A stretch of DNA of 64,000 nt from Hyphomicrobiales bacterium. GTDB taxonomy: Bacteria > Pseudomonadota > Alphaproteobacteria > Rhizobiales > Rhizobiaceae. Under the pieces are notes generated by a model. The model was given only the letters and a program-made list of their open reading frames with translations. It did not search any database and was not told where the DNA came from. Position numbers and translations under genes: made by a program. This document shows positions 28,309 through 38,793 of the stretch, piece by piece. The stretch covers positions 1 through 64,000 of the forward strand of contig PAPH01000017.1 of the NCBI GenBank assembly GCA_002709005.1. The letters are read 5' to 3'. Each line of letters begins with the position of its first letter. Position 1 is the stretch's first letter.

Positions 28309-30677
28309 TTCTTCTCCTGGCGCGGCGCGTCGGGATCGTTCTCGGCAAGCATGCCGGGCTTCCAGCCCGGACGCACGCGGATCAGCGACAGGATGGCCAG
28401 CCCGGTGACCATGACGACGGCGATCTCACCGAGCGTATCCGTGCCGCGGAAATCGACGATGATCACGTTGACGATGTTGGCGCCGTGGGCGATCGTCTTC
28501 GAATAGGCGATGAAGAAATCGCTCAGATAGCTGCGGAACGGCACCTCGGTCACGGACAGAAGATAGAGCATGAAACCCGCTCCGCAGGCGATCGAGACCG
28601 TCGCATCGACGATCTTCTGGCCCGTCGGTCGGTGATCTGCCGGTGACAGCCGCAGCCGGGTCATCACCAGGGCGAGGATCACCACGGACAGGGTTTCGAC
28701 CATGAACTGGGTGAACGACAGGTCGGGCGCGCCGAAAAGCATGAAGATCAGCGCCACCGCGAAACCCTGGATTCCGAGCGAGACGATGGCCGTCAGCCGA
28801 TCCTTGGCCGAGATCACCGCGCCAAGGCCGATGAAGGCGATCAGGATGACGGCGAGTTCGTGGATCTCGGCATCGGCAGGCCAGACCGGCAGCGCGGGAA
28901 GCTCGTCGAAAATGACCATCGGCGCGATCAGCGTGATCGCCACCGCAGCGAACGTTGCCGTCATGTAGATGTCGAGCTGGCCGGGCTGGACGAATTTCGT
29001 CACCCTGCGCGACAATCGCACCGTGCCGGATATGAACTGGTCGAAGCCTCTGTCGGGGCCCCAGCCGATCGCGGCCAGCGTTGCGGCAATTGCGGCCCGG
29101 GCGGCATCAAGCTTGAGATAGACGAGTACCGCGAAGACGATGGTGATCAGCGAGAGCAGAAGCGGCATGCCGATATGCGGAAGCAGCGAGATCGTGATCT
29201 CCTCGGGACGGCCGGTCACGGCCGAGACCATCGGAGAGGAGACGAAGCGGTGGAAGAGCGGCGAAAGAACCGCGGCAAGAAAGCCTCCGGTCGCCAGCGT
29301 CGCCGGCCCGATCCACATCAGAAAGGGCGCCTCGTGGGCATGTTTCGGTGTCTCGACCTCCTTGCCGAGGAAGGGCTTGATGGCGATTGCAAAGCCGATG
29401 ACGAACATCAGACCGTTGCCGACGATGGCGACAAGAACGAACAGCACCGACCAGGCATCCATGTGCCATAGCCCGTAATAGATTTCTTCCTTCGACAGGA
29501 ATCCAAAGAAGGGCGGCAGCCCTCCCATCGACAAGGCCGCGGCCATGGCCGCAAGGAAGCTGATCGGCATCAGCTTGCGCAAGCCGCCGAGCCTGGTGAT
29601 GTCCCTCGTGCCGGATTCGTGGTCGATATTGCCGGCCAGCATGAAGAGAGCGCCCTTGAACATCGAGTGGGCGACCAGATAGAGCACGCCCGCCGCCGCG
29701 GCATGTTCGGAGCCGAAACCCGTCATCATGACCATCAGTCCGAGCGAGGAGACCGTCGTATAGGCGAGCATCAGCTTGAGGTCGGTCTGGCGAATGGCGA
29801 GCAGCGAGCCGATGAGCAGCGTCGCACCGCCAAAAACCGGCAGGATCGTCTCCCATGCCACCGTGTCGCCGAAGGCGGGATTCATCCGCATGACCAGATA
29901 GACGCCGGCCTTCACCATGGTCGCCGAGTGCAGATAGGCCGAAACCGGCGTCGGGGCTTCCATGGCGTTGGGCAGCCAGAAGTGAAACGGGAACTGCGCG
30001 GACTTGGTAAAGGCGCCGCCGAGCAGCAGGATCAGCGCCATCAGGTAGAACGGGCTCGCCCTCACCTCCTCGCCCAGGCCGACGAGCAGCGAAAGCTGCG
30101 TCACCCCGGTGATGTTCCAGGTCACCAGCAGGCCCGCCATCAGCGACAGTCCGCCGAGACCGGTGACGATCAGCGCCTGCAGCGCCGCGCGCCGCGACGC
30201 CTCACGTCCGTGGTCGAAGCCGATCAGCAGGAAGGATGTGATCGAGGTCAGTTCCCAGTAGACGAACAGCATCAGGAAGCTGTCGGACACCACCAGACCG
30301 AGCATCGAGCCCATGAACAGGAAGATGAAGGAATAGAAGCGTCCGAGCTGCGCGTGCCCCTTCAGGTATCCGCCCGTATAGAAAACGATCAGCGTGCCGA
30401 TTGCGGAGATCAGCAGCGCAAAGGTCAACGACAGCCCGTCGAGGAACCAGGAGAAGCTGACATTGTAGGACGGTGCCCACTGGAAGCCGCCGGTTACCGC
30501 TTCGCCGCCGGCGATTTCAGGAAGAAACTCGAGGAAGCGGACGAAGACGAAGAGCGGGAAAAGTGCGAGAGCCCAGACCGCGTTATGGCCGAGACGCCGA
30601 ACGAGAGCGGGGGCGACGAGTGCTGCGATAAAGGGCAGGCCGAGCGCGATAATCGTCATGCCGTCCGGGGCAGCCAT
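28305..30677 (-). CDS. mnhA: Cation/H+ antiporter subunit A
   Basis: 790 aa; [78 protein letters not shown]. Confidence 0.95.
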   Translation of the reverse strand: MAAPDGMTIIALGLPFIAALVAPALVRRLGHNAVWALALFPLFVFVRFLEFLPEIAGGEAVTGGFQWAPSYNVSFSWFLDGLSLTFALLISAIGTLIVFYTGGYLKGHAQLGRFYSFIFLFMGSMLGLVVSDSFLMLFVYWELTSITSFLLIGFDHGREASRRAALQALIVTGLGGLSLMAGLLVTWNITGVTQLSLLVGLGEEVRASPFYLMALILLLGGAFTKSAQFPFHFWLPNAMEAPTPVSAYLHSATMVKAGVYLVMRMNPAFGDTVAWETILPVFGGATLLIGSLLAIRQTDLKLMLAYTTVSSLGLMVMMTGFGSEHAAAAGVLYLVAHSMFKGALFMLAGNIDHESGTRDITRLGGLRKLMPISFLAAMAAALSMGGLPPFFGFLSKEEIYYGLWHMDAWSVLFVLVAIVGNGLMFVIGFAIAIKPFLGKEVETPKHAHEAPFLMWIGPATLATGGFLAAVLSPLFHRFVSSPMVSAVTGRPEEITISLLPHIGMPLLLSLITIVFAVLVYLKLDAARAAIAATLAAIGWGPDRGFDQFISGTVRLSRRVTKFVQPGQLDIYMTATFAAVAITLIAPMVIFDELPALPVWPADAEIHELAVILIAFIGLGAVISAKDRLTAIVSLGIQGFAVALIFMLFGAPDLSFTQFMVETLSVVILALVMTRLRLSPADHRPTGQKIVDATVSIACGAGFMLYLLSVTEVPFRSYLSDFFIAYSKTIAHGANIVNVIIVDFRGTDTLGEIAVVMVTGLAILSLIRVRPGWKPGMLAENDPDAPRQEKK

Positions 30678-30969
30678 CGGTTCTCCACGGGTTCAGGGCC
30701 GCAAAAGCGGCATTGGCGGTTGGAAAGACACTTAAATTCTGCTTGCCCCCTCCGCAAGCCGAACCGGTATCGATCCCATGGAAATTCGCCATCTTCAACC
30801 ATCCGGACAAGGCGAAAAAATCCGATATCCCGCCTTGCCGTTACCCGGAAACCCCGCCTTACCCGCCCCTGTTCAACTTCGCGTCATTCACCTTGAGAGA
30901 CGCCTCACGCGACACTATGTCCCGGTAAGTCATTCCGGTTTTCAAACCATCAGCGAGTTCAATATTCAC

Positions 30970-31365
30970 GTGACGAACAAATCGAAGGAAGAGCTGCGCC
31001 GGGAACTCACACCCGAGCAGTATCACATCACCCAGGAACACGGCACCGAACGCGCCTTTACCGGTCCGCACCTCGACAACAAGGATGACGGCCTCTACCG
31101 ATGTGTCTGCTGCGGCAAGCCGCTGTTCCGTTCAGAAACCAAATACGAATCCGGCAGCGGCTGGCCGAGCTTCTTCGCACCGGTCGATGACGGCGCCGTT
31201 TCGCTTTACCGCGACCAGTCCCACGGCATGGTGCGCACGGAAATCCGCTGCGCGGAATGCGACGCCCATGTCGGCCATGTCTTCGAGGACGGGCCGCAGC
31301 CGACAGGCCTGCGGTTCTGCACGAATGGCCACGCGCTCGATTTCGACAAGGACGAGGAGGCCTGA
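30970..31365 (+). CDS. msrB: Peptide-methionine (R)-S-oxide reductase
   Basis: GTG start; [43 protein letters not shown]...RFCTNGHAL. Confidence 0.95.
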   Translation: MTNKSKEELRRELTPEQYHITQEHGTERAFTGPHLDNKDDGLYRCVCCGKPLFRSETKYESGSGWPSFFAPVDDGAVSLYRDQSHGMVRTEIRCAECDAHVGHVFEDGPQPTGLRFCTNGHALDFDKDEEA

Positions 31366-31400
31366 GGCTTCCCTCCGCCTTGCATCGCCAAAGCCGTTTG

Positions 31401-31428
31401 CACCGCCGGTCCCGCCGGCGGTGTTTTT
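31401..31428 (+). terminator. Intrinsic terminator after msrB
   Basis: CACCGCCGG-tcccg-CCGGCGGTG-TTTTT. Confidence 0.85.
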
Positions 31429-31528
31429 CATTTGCTCCCCATGAGCACGACAGTCGAATTCTCTCATTTCAATATGATCATCTGCACAATTGGCGCAGAT
31501 CAACGTTTAAAATGCCGCGGATTAATGG

Positions 31529-31544
31529 TTAACCTAGCTTTAAC
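31529..31544 (+). promoter_or_regulatory. CtrA-type binding site (TTAA-N7-TTAAC)
   Basis: TTAACCTAGCTTTAAC, exact match to the TTAA-N7-TTAA consensus, 52 bp before the DltA-like start. Confidence 0.55.
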
Positions 31545-31595
31545 TCCAAAATAGATCTCTCGTTGCTATAGTAATGTCAGCCAATAGGGGGCGGC

Positions 31596-33158
31596 ATGAA
31601 CTACAACATAGCGCATCCATTTACCCGGAACGCCAGGATATCGCCGGACAGCACCGCGCTGGCGTTGGGAAAGACCCAACTTTCCTACGGTCAGCTTCTG
31701 CGATCTGTCAGAACACTGGGCTCGCGCCTGCACTGCACGTTGAATTCGGGACGGATCGGTATTCTCGCCACGCGCAGCATCGAGGCCTGCGCCGGCATTC
31801 TCGCCACCGCCTGGGCGGGCGGCACCTATGTGCCCCTCGGCCAGAAACTGCCGGAAAGCCGTCTCCTCCAACTCTTCGAACGTCTCGATCTCGACGCGCT
31901 CGTGGTCGACGCGGCGGGACGCAAGCTTCTTTCCGGCGAAATCCTCGCCGCCGCCCCAGCTGCGATTTTCGCGCCAGGCCCGACGCCGGGTTCATTCGTC
32001 GACGCGCGGACCGGCGGAGCGATCGATCCCGATGTGCTGCTCTCCTCACCCGTTCCGACCGGCGCGGACCATCTCGCCTATGTGGAATTCACGTCGGGGA
32101 CCACTGGCATACCGAAAGGGGTGATGGTCTCGAACGGCGCGGTCCGTTCCTATATCGACGCGATGAAGCGCTGGTACGATTTCACGCCCGGCGACCGCGC
32201 GGCCGAAACCTGCGATATCACCTTCGATCTATCCGTCCACAACATGCTGATGGCCTGGGAAGCCGGCGCCGCTCTCCATCTCATGCGCCCGCTCGACATG
32301 CTGGCTCCCGCCCGTTTCGTGGCGCGGGACGGGATCACCACCTGGCTTTCGGTGCCCTCGGTGGTCGCCATGGCGCGGGAAACCGGGTCGCTGCAGCCCG
32401 GCTCCATGCCGTCGTTGCGGATTTCACTCTTCTGCGGCGAGGCGCTGCCCGCCGATATCGCCAACGCCTGGATGGCAGCTGCTCCCAACAGCGTGGTCGA
32501 CAACATATACGGCCCGACCGAGGCCACCATCGCCTGCCTGCGCCAGAGCTGGAGCGAGAAAGGGCTTGTGACCGGCGAGCGCGGCATCGTCGCCATCGGC
32601 AAACCCTATGACGGGATGGAGGCGATGATTGTCGATGGCGAACTCAATCCGGTGGCCGACGGCGAGGCCGGGGAAATAGCGCTGTCGGGCCGGCAGCTCG
32701 CCGAAGGCTATTTCCGCCAGGCTGACCTCACAGCCGAGCGCTTCCCGACGATCAAGGGCAAGCGCTGGTATCTCACCGGCGACAGCGGCTACTGCGACGA
32801 GGGCGGCGTCTTCCATCACCTCGGCCGGCTCGACAACCAGATCAAGCTCAAGGGCTACCGGATCGAACTCGAGGAGATCGACATGAAGCTCCGGGAGGCC
32901 GCGCGCGTCGATCTCGCGGCAACGATCGCCTGGCCGGTCCGCGATGGGGTGGCGCAGGGCATCGTCGGCTTTTGCTCCGGCGCTACGAGCGATGCAAACC
33001 ACATTCTCTCGCGGCTGCGCGAGACACTCCCCGCCTACATGGTCCCCTCGCGGGTGGAAATCATTGACGCCATGCCGCTCAACGCCAACGGCAAGATCGA
33101 CCGCAAGGCGCTCATCGCCCGTCTGGAGCCCCGTTCGGGTCGCCGGGAGGTCGCGTGA
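31596..33158 (+). CDS. Stand-alone amino-acid adenylation protein (DltA-like)
   Basis: 520 aa; FTSGTTGIPKGVMVSN (A3), CDITFDLSVHNML (A4, conserved Asp), NIYGPTEAT (A5), YLTGDSG (A7), GRLDNQIKLKGYRIELEEID (A8), NANGKIDRKAL (A10). Confidence 0.88.
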   Translation: MNYNIAHPFTRNARISPDSTALALGKTQLSYGQLLRSVRTLGSRLHCTLNSGRIGILATRSIEACAGILATAWAGGTYVPLGQKLPESRLLQLFERLDLDALVVDAAGRKLLSGEILAAAPAAIFAPGPTPGSFVDARTGGAIDPDVLLSSPVPTGADHLAYVEFTSGTTGIPKGVMVSNGAVRSYIDAMKRWYDFTPGDRAAETCDITFDLSVHNMLMAWEAGAALHLMRPLDMLAPARFVARDGITTWLSVPSVVAMARETGSLQPGSMPSLRISLFCGEALPADIANAWMAAAPNSVVDNIYGPTEATIACLRQSWSEKGLVTGERGIVAIGKPYDGMEAMIVDGELNPVADGEAGEIALSGRQLAEGYFRQADLTAERFPTIKGKRWYLTGDSGYCDEGGVFHHLGRLDNQIKLKGYRIELEEIDMKLREAARVDLAATIAWPVRDGVAQGIVGFCSGATSDANHILSRLRETLPAYMVPSRVEIIDAMPLNANGKIDRKALIARLEPRSGRREVA

Positions 33159-34648
33159 TGACTGCCTTCGACGCCACGAGTCCGTCCAACGGCGGAGCGC
33201 TCAACCCATTCGAACTCCGCCGGCGCTGGCTCGCCATGGACGGCAACGAGGCAGTGCTGGCCTGGGCCGGCACCCGACTTGGCCAGGCACTCATCTTTGG
33301 TGCCTTCGCCGCACTGATCCTCGCCGTGCCGCTTCTGCGGTTCAAGCATTCGCTCATCATCGCGATCGGGCTCGGCCTCACATTCGTGTTCCCGCGGCGG
33401 CGCTTCGCGATGATCACCGGCATGGGCTTTCTTTATTTTCTGGTGCGGCCGTTCCGGTTCGAGGGGCACTATGGGTATTTCGCCCAGATCTGGCAGGGTT
33501 GGGCGAGTCCGCTTCCCGTTCAGGTGGGAATGAGCGTCCTGGCGCTTCTTTTCGCCTTTGCGCTGCTGCCCTACTTCGCCAACCAGCGCAGCGGCACGAT
33601 CGGCTTCGCTAGCCGCCGTCCGATCCTGTCGCTCTTTGGTCTCTGCGTCATGCTGACGGGCGCCACCGCCCTGCTCCCCGAAGAGACACCGGTCGCGCAA
33701 TCGCTGTGGATCGTGCTGACCTTCTTGTCGGGGGCCTTCTTCTTCATCGGCTATCTGCTGATCGACAACCGGGGCAAGACCGGGCTTGCGTTCAATGCCA
33801 AGGCCGGTTTCATGCGCCCGATCTGGGCGGACGGAACGGTGCCGATCAAGGGGCCGAACTATCTGCGCAAGTTCGAGGCAGGCGACGAGACGGCCCTCGC
33901 CCGGACACGGCTCAAGGCGCTCAAACTGTTGGTCTGGGCCTCCATCCTCTATGCGGCCTGGCTTCTGGGTTTCGAACACGGCATCCACGGAAGCCTGGGC
34001 TTTCCGCGGCTGGCGACGGCCATTGCGGGTGCGGGCGAGGATGCGACCTACAGCCTGCCGATGCGGTGGCTGATCGTCGGTATCGATTTCCTCTCGCTGA
34101 TCTTCTGGCTCGGCGCCGTCATACACACGCTCGTGGCCGTCATCCGGCTGGCCGGTTTCGCCATTCCGCGCGGCATGGCCAAGCCGCTAGCCTCGCGGAC
34201 GATCGCCGAATTCTGGGGCCGCTATCTCTTCTATTTCAAGGAGCTGCTTGCCGACTTCTTCTTCTATCCGACGTTCCAGCGCTTCTTCAAGAAAAGCCCC
34301 AGGCTTCGCATCGCCTTCGCGACCTTCGTCGCCGCCTTCATCGGCAACGTGCTTTTCGACCTGATCACGCAGACGCCGTTCGTGGCCATCAACGGCTTCT
34401 GGGCGACGATCGACAATTTCTACAGCTACACGATCTACGCCGCGATCCTGACCGCCGGTATCATCGCCTCGCAGCTCCATACCGCTAAGGCCCGGCCCGA
34501 GGACGGCGTGCTGCGCTACGACGTGCTGCCGCGTATCCAGGTCATCGGCTTCTTCGCCGCGCTGCGGGTGTTCGACGATTCCTCGGGCAGCCTGCCCGTC
34601 GGCGACCGTGTCCACTTCTTCCTCAGCCTGTTTGGAGTATCCCCATGA
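33155..34648 (+). CDS. Multi-pass membrane protein, divergent MBOAT/DltB-like candidate
   Basis: 497 aa, many TM segments, TIAEFWGRYLFYFKELLADFFFYPTFQRFFKK; translationally coupled between the adenylation and carrier genes. Confidence 0.6.
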   Translation: MMTAFDATSPSNGGALNPFELRRRWLAMDGNEAVLAWAGTRLGQALIFGAFAALILAVPLLRFKHSLIIAIGLGLTFVFPRRRFAMITGMGFLYFLVRPFRFEGHYGYFAQIWQGWASPLPVQVGMSVLALLFAFALLPYFANQRSGTIGFASRRPILSLFGLCVMLTGATALLPEETPVAQSLWIVLTFLSGAFFFIGYLLIDNRGKTGLAFNAKAGFMRPIWADGTVPIKGPNYLRKFEAGDETALARTRLKALKLLVWASILYAAWLLGFEHGIHGSLGFPRLATAIAGAGEDATYSLPMRWLIVGIDFLSLIFWLGAVIHTLVAVIRLAGFAIPRGMAKPLASRTIAEFWGRYLFYFKELLADFFFYPTFQRFFKKSPRLRIAFATFVAAFIGNVLFDLITQTPFVAINGFWATIDNFYSYTIYAAILTAGIIASQLHTAKARPEDGVLRYDVLPRIQVIGFFAALRVFDDSSGSLPVGDRVHFFLSLFGVSP

Positions 34649-34896
34649 CCGCCACGATCATCGAGACCGTCCGCCGCACCGTTACCGACCTTCTCGCTGA
34701 ACGGGGCATGCCGATCCAGATCGACGACGGAGAATCGCTCTTCGACAGCGGCAAGCTCGATTCCATGGCGGCGGTGAACATCATGATGAAGCTCGAGGCC
34801 GACTTCGGCATCGATCTGTCCGATCCCGATTTCGACATCTCGCAGATCGATTCCGTTGAAGGCATCTCCGAACTCGTCTCGCGACAGATGAACTGA
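34645..34896 (+). CDS. Acyl/aminoacyl carrier protein (DltC-like)
   Basis: 83 aa; GESLFDSGKLDSMAAVNIMMKLEADFGIDLSD, phosphopantetheine Ser in LDSM context. Confidence 0.85.
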   Translation: MTATIIETVRRTVTDLLAERGMPIQIDDGESLFDSGKLDSMAAVNIMMKLEADFGIDLSDPDFDISQIDSVEGISELVSRQMN

Positions 34897-34932
34897 GTTT
34901 CAGCGAACCGCTTCCGCGCGGGGGGCGCGGCT

Positions 34933-35004
34933 GGGTCGGATTGCGGCGCTCGACTTGATCGAGTTGCAGCCACGAACTAAATCGTGGCTTCCGCAATCCG
35001 ACCC
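34933..35004 (+). other. Perfect three-way-junction inverted repeat (candidate structured RNA)
   Basis: P1 34933-34946/34991-35004 (14 bp), P2 34949-34953/34959-34963 (5 bp), P3 34968-34975/34982-34989 (8 bp), all perfectly paired. Confidence 0.7.
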
Positions 35005-35015
35005 TGGAGTTCCCA

Positions 35016-37109
35016 TTGTCCGCATTCAAGCACCTTCCGGCCGCCCCCAGGGCCGAAGCCCGCTCCGCCAGCGACACCCGGCACGGCATTACCCGTACCG
35101 ACCCCTATGCCTGGCTTAGAGCCGACAACTGGCAGGCCGTCTTCAAGGATCCGGATATTCTCGATCCCGCCATCCGCGCACATCTGGAGGCGGAGAACGA
35201 ATTCCAGAAAGCGGCGATGGCCGATACCGAGGAGTTGCAGAAGACGCTGCTCGCCGAAATGCGCGGCCGCATCAAGGAAGACGACAGTTCCGTGCCCTCG
35301 CCCGACGGCCCCTGGCGCTACGGGGTACGTTTCGTGACCGGCGGTGAGCAACCGATCTATTTCCGGCTGCCGCGCGAGGGCGGCGAGGAAGCGGTGCTTC
35401 TCGACGGCGACGAGGAAGCCAAGGACAAGGCCTATTTCCGGCTCGCCGGCACCTCGCATTCACCCGACCATGCCCGACTGGGCTGGGCCGCCGACGACAA
35501 GGGCTCGGAATTCTTCACGCTGCATGTGCGCGACACCGCGACCGGGAAGGATCTGCCCGACACGATCGAAAACACCGGCGGCGGTGCCGCCTGGGATGCG
35601 GACAGCCAGGGATTCTTCTATACGGCGGTCGACGACAACCACCGCCCCACCCACATCTACTATCACCGGCTCGGCACCGATCAGTCGGAAGATATCGTGG
35701 TGCGCGAGGAAACAGATTCCGGCTTCTTCATGAGCGTGGGTTCGAGCCGGCTCAACGATTTCATCTTCATCGAGGTCAACGATCACGAGACCAGCGAGTG
35801 CTGGGTTCTGCCCGCAGACGAACCCAAGGCCGCGCCGCGCCTCGTTGCCGCCCGCCGCAGGGGAATCGAATATTCGCTGGAGGAAGGCGGCGACGTTTTC
35901 TTCATCCTGACCAATGCCGACGGCGCCAAGGACTTCAAGATCGTCGAGGCGCCGGTTTCCGCACCGGAACCTGAAAACTGGAAGGAAGTCGTGCCGCACG
36001 AGCCGGGTCGGCTGATCCTGGCCGTCTCCGCCTATGCCGGCCACATCGTCTGGCTCGAGCGCAAGGACGGCCTGCCGCGCTTGATCGTGCGTGACCGGAA
36101 GACCGGAGAGGACCACGCCATCGCCTTTGATGAGGAGGCCTACTCGCTCGGCTTCCAGGGCTCGATGGAATACGACACCGACACGGTGCGCTTCTCCTAT
36201 TCGTCGATGACCACCCCGGGACAGCTTTTCGAGTACAACATGCGCAGCCGCGAGCGCCGGCTCCTCAAGCAGGACGAGGTGCCTTCCGGGCACAGTCCCG
36301 ACGACTACGTCACCCGCCGCATCATGGCGCCCGCCCAGGATGGCGAGCAGGTGCCGGTCACCCTCCTCTACCGCAAGGACACGCCGCTCGACGGTTCCGC
36401 GCCCTGCCTGCTCTACGGCTACGGCTCCTACGGCATCGCCATTCCGGCAGGTTTCAACACCAATTGCCTGTCGCTGGTCGATCGCGGCTTCGTCTATGCC
36501 ATTGCCCACATCCGTGGCGGCAAGGACAAGGGGTTTGCCTGGTACGAGAGCGGCAAGCGCGAAAAGAAGACGAATACCTTCCACGACTTCATCGCGGCGG
36601 CGCGCGCGCTGGTGGCCGAAGGGTTCACAAGCCACGAGAAGATCGTTGCGCAGGGTGGTTCCGCCGGCGGCATGCTGATGGGCGCGGTGGTCAACATGGC
36701 ACCGTCGGCCTTCGGCGGCATCATCGCGGCGGTCCCCTTCGTCGATGTTCTCAACACCATGCTCGACGACACGCTGCCGCTCACCCCGCCCGAATGGCCC
36801 GAATGGGGCAATCCGGCCGCCTCGGAGCGAGACTACCGCACGATCGCGGCCTATTCGCCCTATGACAATGTCTCGCGGCAGGCCTATCCGCCAATCCTGG
36901 CGCTTGCAGGTCTCACCGATCCACGCGTGACCTACTGGGAACCCGCCAAATGGGTGGCCCGGGTGCGGGAATTCTCCACCAGTGGCGAACCCGTCCTGTT
37001 GCGCACCAACATGTCCGCGGGCCATGGCGGCGCGGCCGGACGCTTCCAACGACTCGAGGAAATCGCCTTCGAGTACGCCTTCGCGCTCAAGGTCGTCGGC
37101 CTGGCCTAG
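35016..37109 (+). CDS. ptrB: S9 family peptidase, oligopeptidase B-like
   Basis: TTG start; RRIMAPAQDGEQVPVTLLYRKD, KIVAQGGSAGGMLMGAVVNMAP (GxSxGG), final catalytic His in NMSAGHGG. Confidence 0.92.
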   Translation: MSAFKHLPAAPRAEARSASDTRHGITRTDPYAWLRADNWQAVFKDPDILDPAIRAHLEAENEFQKAAMADTEELQKTLLAEMRGRIKEDDSSVPSPDGPWRYGVRFVTGGEQPIYFRLPREGGEEAVLLDGDEEAKDKAYFRLAGTSHSPDHARLGWAADDKGSEFFTLHVRDTATGKDLPDTIENTGGGAAWDADSQGFFYTAVDDNHRPTHIYYHRLGTDQSEDIVVREETDSGFFMSVGSSRLNDFIFIEVNDHETSECWVLPADEPKAAPRLVAARRRGIEYSLEEGGDVFFILTNADGAKDFKIVEAPVSAPEPENWKEVVPHEPGRLILAVSAYAGHIVWLERKDGLPRLIVRDRKTGEDHAIAFDEEAYSLGFQGSMEYDTDTVRFSYSSMTTPGQLFEYNMRSRERRLLKQDEVPSGHSPDDYVTRRIMAPAQDGEQVPVTLLYRKDTPLDGSAPCLLYGYGSYGIAIPAGFNTNCLSLVDRGFVYAIAHIRGGKDKGFAWYESGKREKKTNTFHDFIAAARALVAEGFTSHEKIVAQGGSAGGMLMGAVVNMAPSAFGGIIAAVPFVDVLNTMLDDTLPLTPPEWPEWGNPAASERDYRTIAAYSPYDNVSRQAYPPILALAGLTDPRVTYWEPAKWVARVREFSTSGEPVLLRTNMSAGHGGAAGRFQRLEEIAFEYAFALKVVGLA

Positions 37110-37144
37110 CCGGCCTGGAAGCGGGCGTCTCGTTTCGGGACTTG

Positions 37145-37174
37145 CAGGCGGTGGCGACGGGTCGCCACCGCCTG
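37145..37174 (+). terminator. Hairpin downstream of S9 peptidase, weak U-tract
   Basis: CAGGCGGTGGCGAC-gg-GTCGCCACCGCCTG perfect inverted repeat; no good T-run. Confidence 0.4.
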
Positions 37175-37511
37175 TTCGTGCCATTATGGACAGGCTGGGG
37201 TTTTCGCGCCGATCGTCGTCAGCGCGACCTCGCCAGTGGCTCCAGAGGTTTCCGGCGATGGGCAGGCGGGAACTCCTTCAAAATCGCCCCTCGAACGTTG
37301 CAGGAGCGTTCCGGCACAGCGTTTACGACCGGGAATTGCATGTCCCGCAATATTTCGCGGGCGCGTCCCAAATCAGGACTCTCTCATAAATCCTGCGTTT
37401 ACGGGAGAAATCCAGTTATTCATTAAAAATTTACGCACAATCTTAGGCTGATCCTTACCTGCCGCGGATAACTTCCCGCCAGTTTCTCAATTTGCCTGAG
37501 AGGGTCGAGCA

Positions 37512-38717
37512 ATGTTTATTCGACGGCTTGCGCATACCTGCCGTTCCTTCCTTCATAGCAAGGACGGCAACTTCGCGATGCTCGCGGCCACGCTGATTCC
37601 GCTGACTTTCGCGGCCGGCAGTTTCGCCGTCGACTTCGCCAACATCATCTCGATGAAGACCCGTCTTCAGGATGCCGCTGACGGAGCGGCCCTGGCGACA
37701 TCGAGCCAGTTGGCGGCGAAAAAAATCACCGCGGCGGAAGCCAAGCAATACGCGGAAGACTATTTCAGGGGCATGGTCGCCGAGAGCAACGGCTCCTTCT
37801 CGACCTATTCCGCGACGCCGGTGGCGACCATCACGCCGATTCCCAACGGCCCCTCGACCATCTGGCAGGTCGAAGTCACGACCATCGGAACGCAGAAGCT
37901 CACGCCGATGGCCAAAATGGTCGGCCGGAGCACGGTCCATGTCAACGTCGCCAGCGTATCGGAGGCGACCACCGAAGCCACCTATCCGGTTTCGATGTAT
38001 CTGGTGCTCGACCATTCAGGCTCAATGGGGTGGGATTCGGGTCAGACAACCGGCGTGGAAGTGACGAAATATTGCCGGTACTGGTGGGGGGGCCGCTACG
38101 AGTGTGGCACCGAGATCCAGAACCAACCGATTTCCAAGATCAACGTGCTGAAGAAGGCCGTTGCCGACCTTGTCGCGGACGTCAAGGCGTCGGATCCCGA
38201 TAACAAGTATGCGCGCATGGGCGCGGTCTCCTACAACAACAAGACGACAGAATACGACAAGCTTCAGGCTGACTGGGACAAGAACCGGGTGGTGACTTTC
38301 ACCAATGCGCTCGAGGCGAAAGACGGCACCAACTCGATGTACGCGATGGCCTGGGCGTATGACAGGCTCGCCGGGGCCACTTCCCCCGAGGTAAGCGCAC
38401 ACCACTACAAGAATGGCGCAGACGATCCAGCCAAGTTCATCGTCTTCATGACCGACGGCCAAAACGAGACCGGATCGTCATCCGGGGACGATTACGTCGA
38501 TCGCGAAACGATGAAGTCATGCACCGACGCGAAGAACAAAGGTGTCACGATTTTCTCCGTGGCATTCCAGGCCCCCGATCGCGGCAAGGCGTTGCTGGCG
38601 TCGTGTTCGTCCGGCACCGGCTTCTATTACGACGCAAGCAGTGCGGACGAGCTGATTGCCGCCTTCAAGGAAATCGGCGAGAAGGCGACAAACCGCTCGA
38701 ACAGGCTGACCATGTAA
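37512..38717 (+). CDS. TadE/TadG-type pilus assembly protein with vWA domain
   Basis: SKDGNFAMLAATLIPLTFAAGSFAVDFANIISMKTRLQDAADGAALATS; vWA MIDAS DHSGSMG. Confidence 0.88.
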   Translation: MFIRRLAHTCRSFLHSKDGNFAMLAATLIPLTFAAGSFAVDFANIISMKTRLQDAADGAALATSSQLAAKKITAAEAKQYAEDYFRGMVAESNGSFSTYSATPVATITPIPNGPSTIWQVEVTTIGTQKLTPMAKMVGRSTVHVNVASVSEATTEATYPVSMYLVLDHSGSMGWDSGQTTGVEVTKYCRYWWGGRYECGTEIQNQPISKINVLKKAVADLVADVKASDPDNKYARMGAVSYNNKTTEYDKLQADWDKNRVVTFTNALEAKDGTNSMYAMAWAYDRLAGATSPEVSAHHYKNGADDPAKFIVFMTDGQNETGSSSGDDYVDRETMKSCTDAKNKGVTIFSVAFQAPDRGKALLASCSSGTGFYYDASSADELIAAFKEIGEKATNRSNRLTM

Positions 38718-38745
38718 CTCCCGGAACAAGGGAGATAAAGCAACG

Positions 38746-38775
38746 ACGCCGGGCCATCGCGCCCGGCGTTTCTTC
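38746..38775. terminator. Terminator between convergent genes
   Basis: ACGCCGGGC-catcgc-GCCCGGCGT-ttcttct. Confidence 0.7.
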
Positions 38776-38793
38776 TGGCCGGGTTGCGTCCGC

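Noticed and set aside
34933-35004. tRNA-like 72-nt cloverleaf
   Set aside because: Only two internal hairpins, 14-bp closing stem, no T-arm motif or CCA end; not a tRNA.
35460-37184. 574-aa minus-strand ORF
   Set aside because: Antisense to the S9 peptidase with its catalytic motifs on the plus strand.
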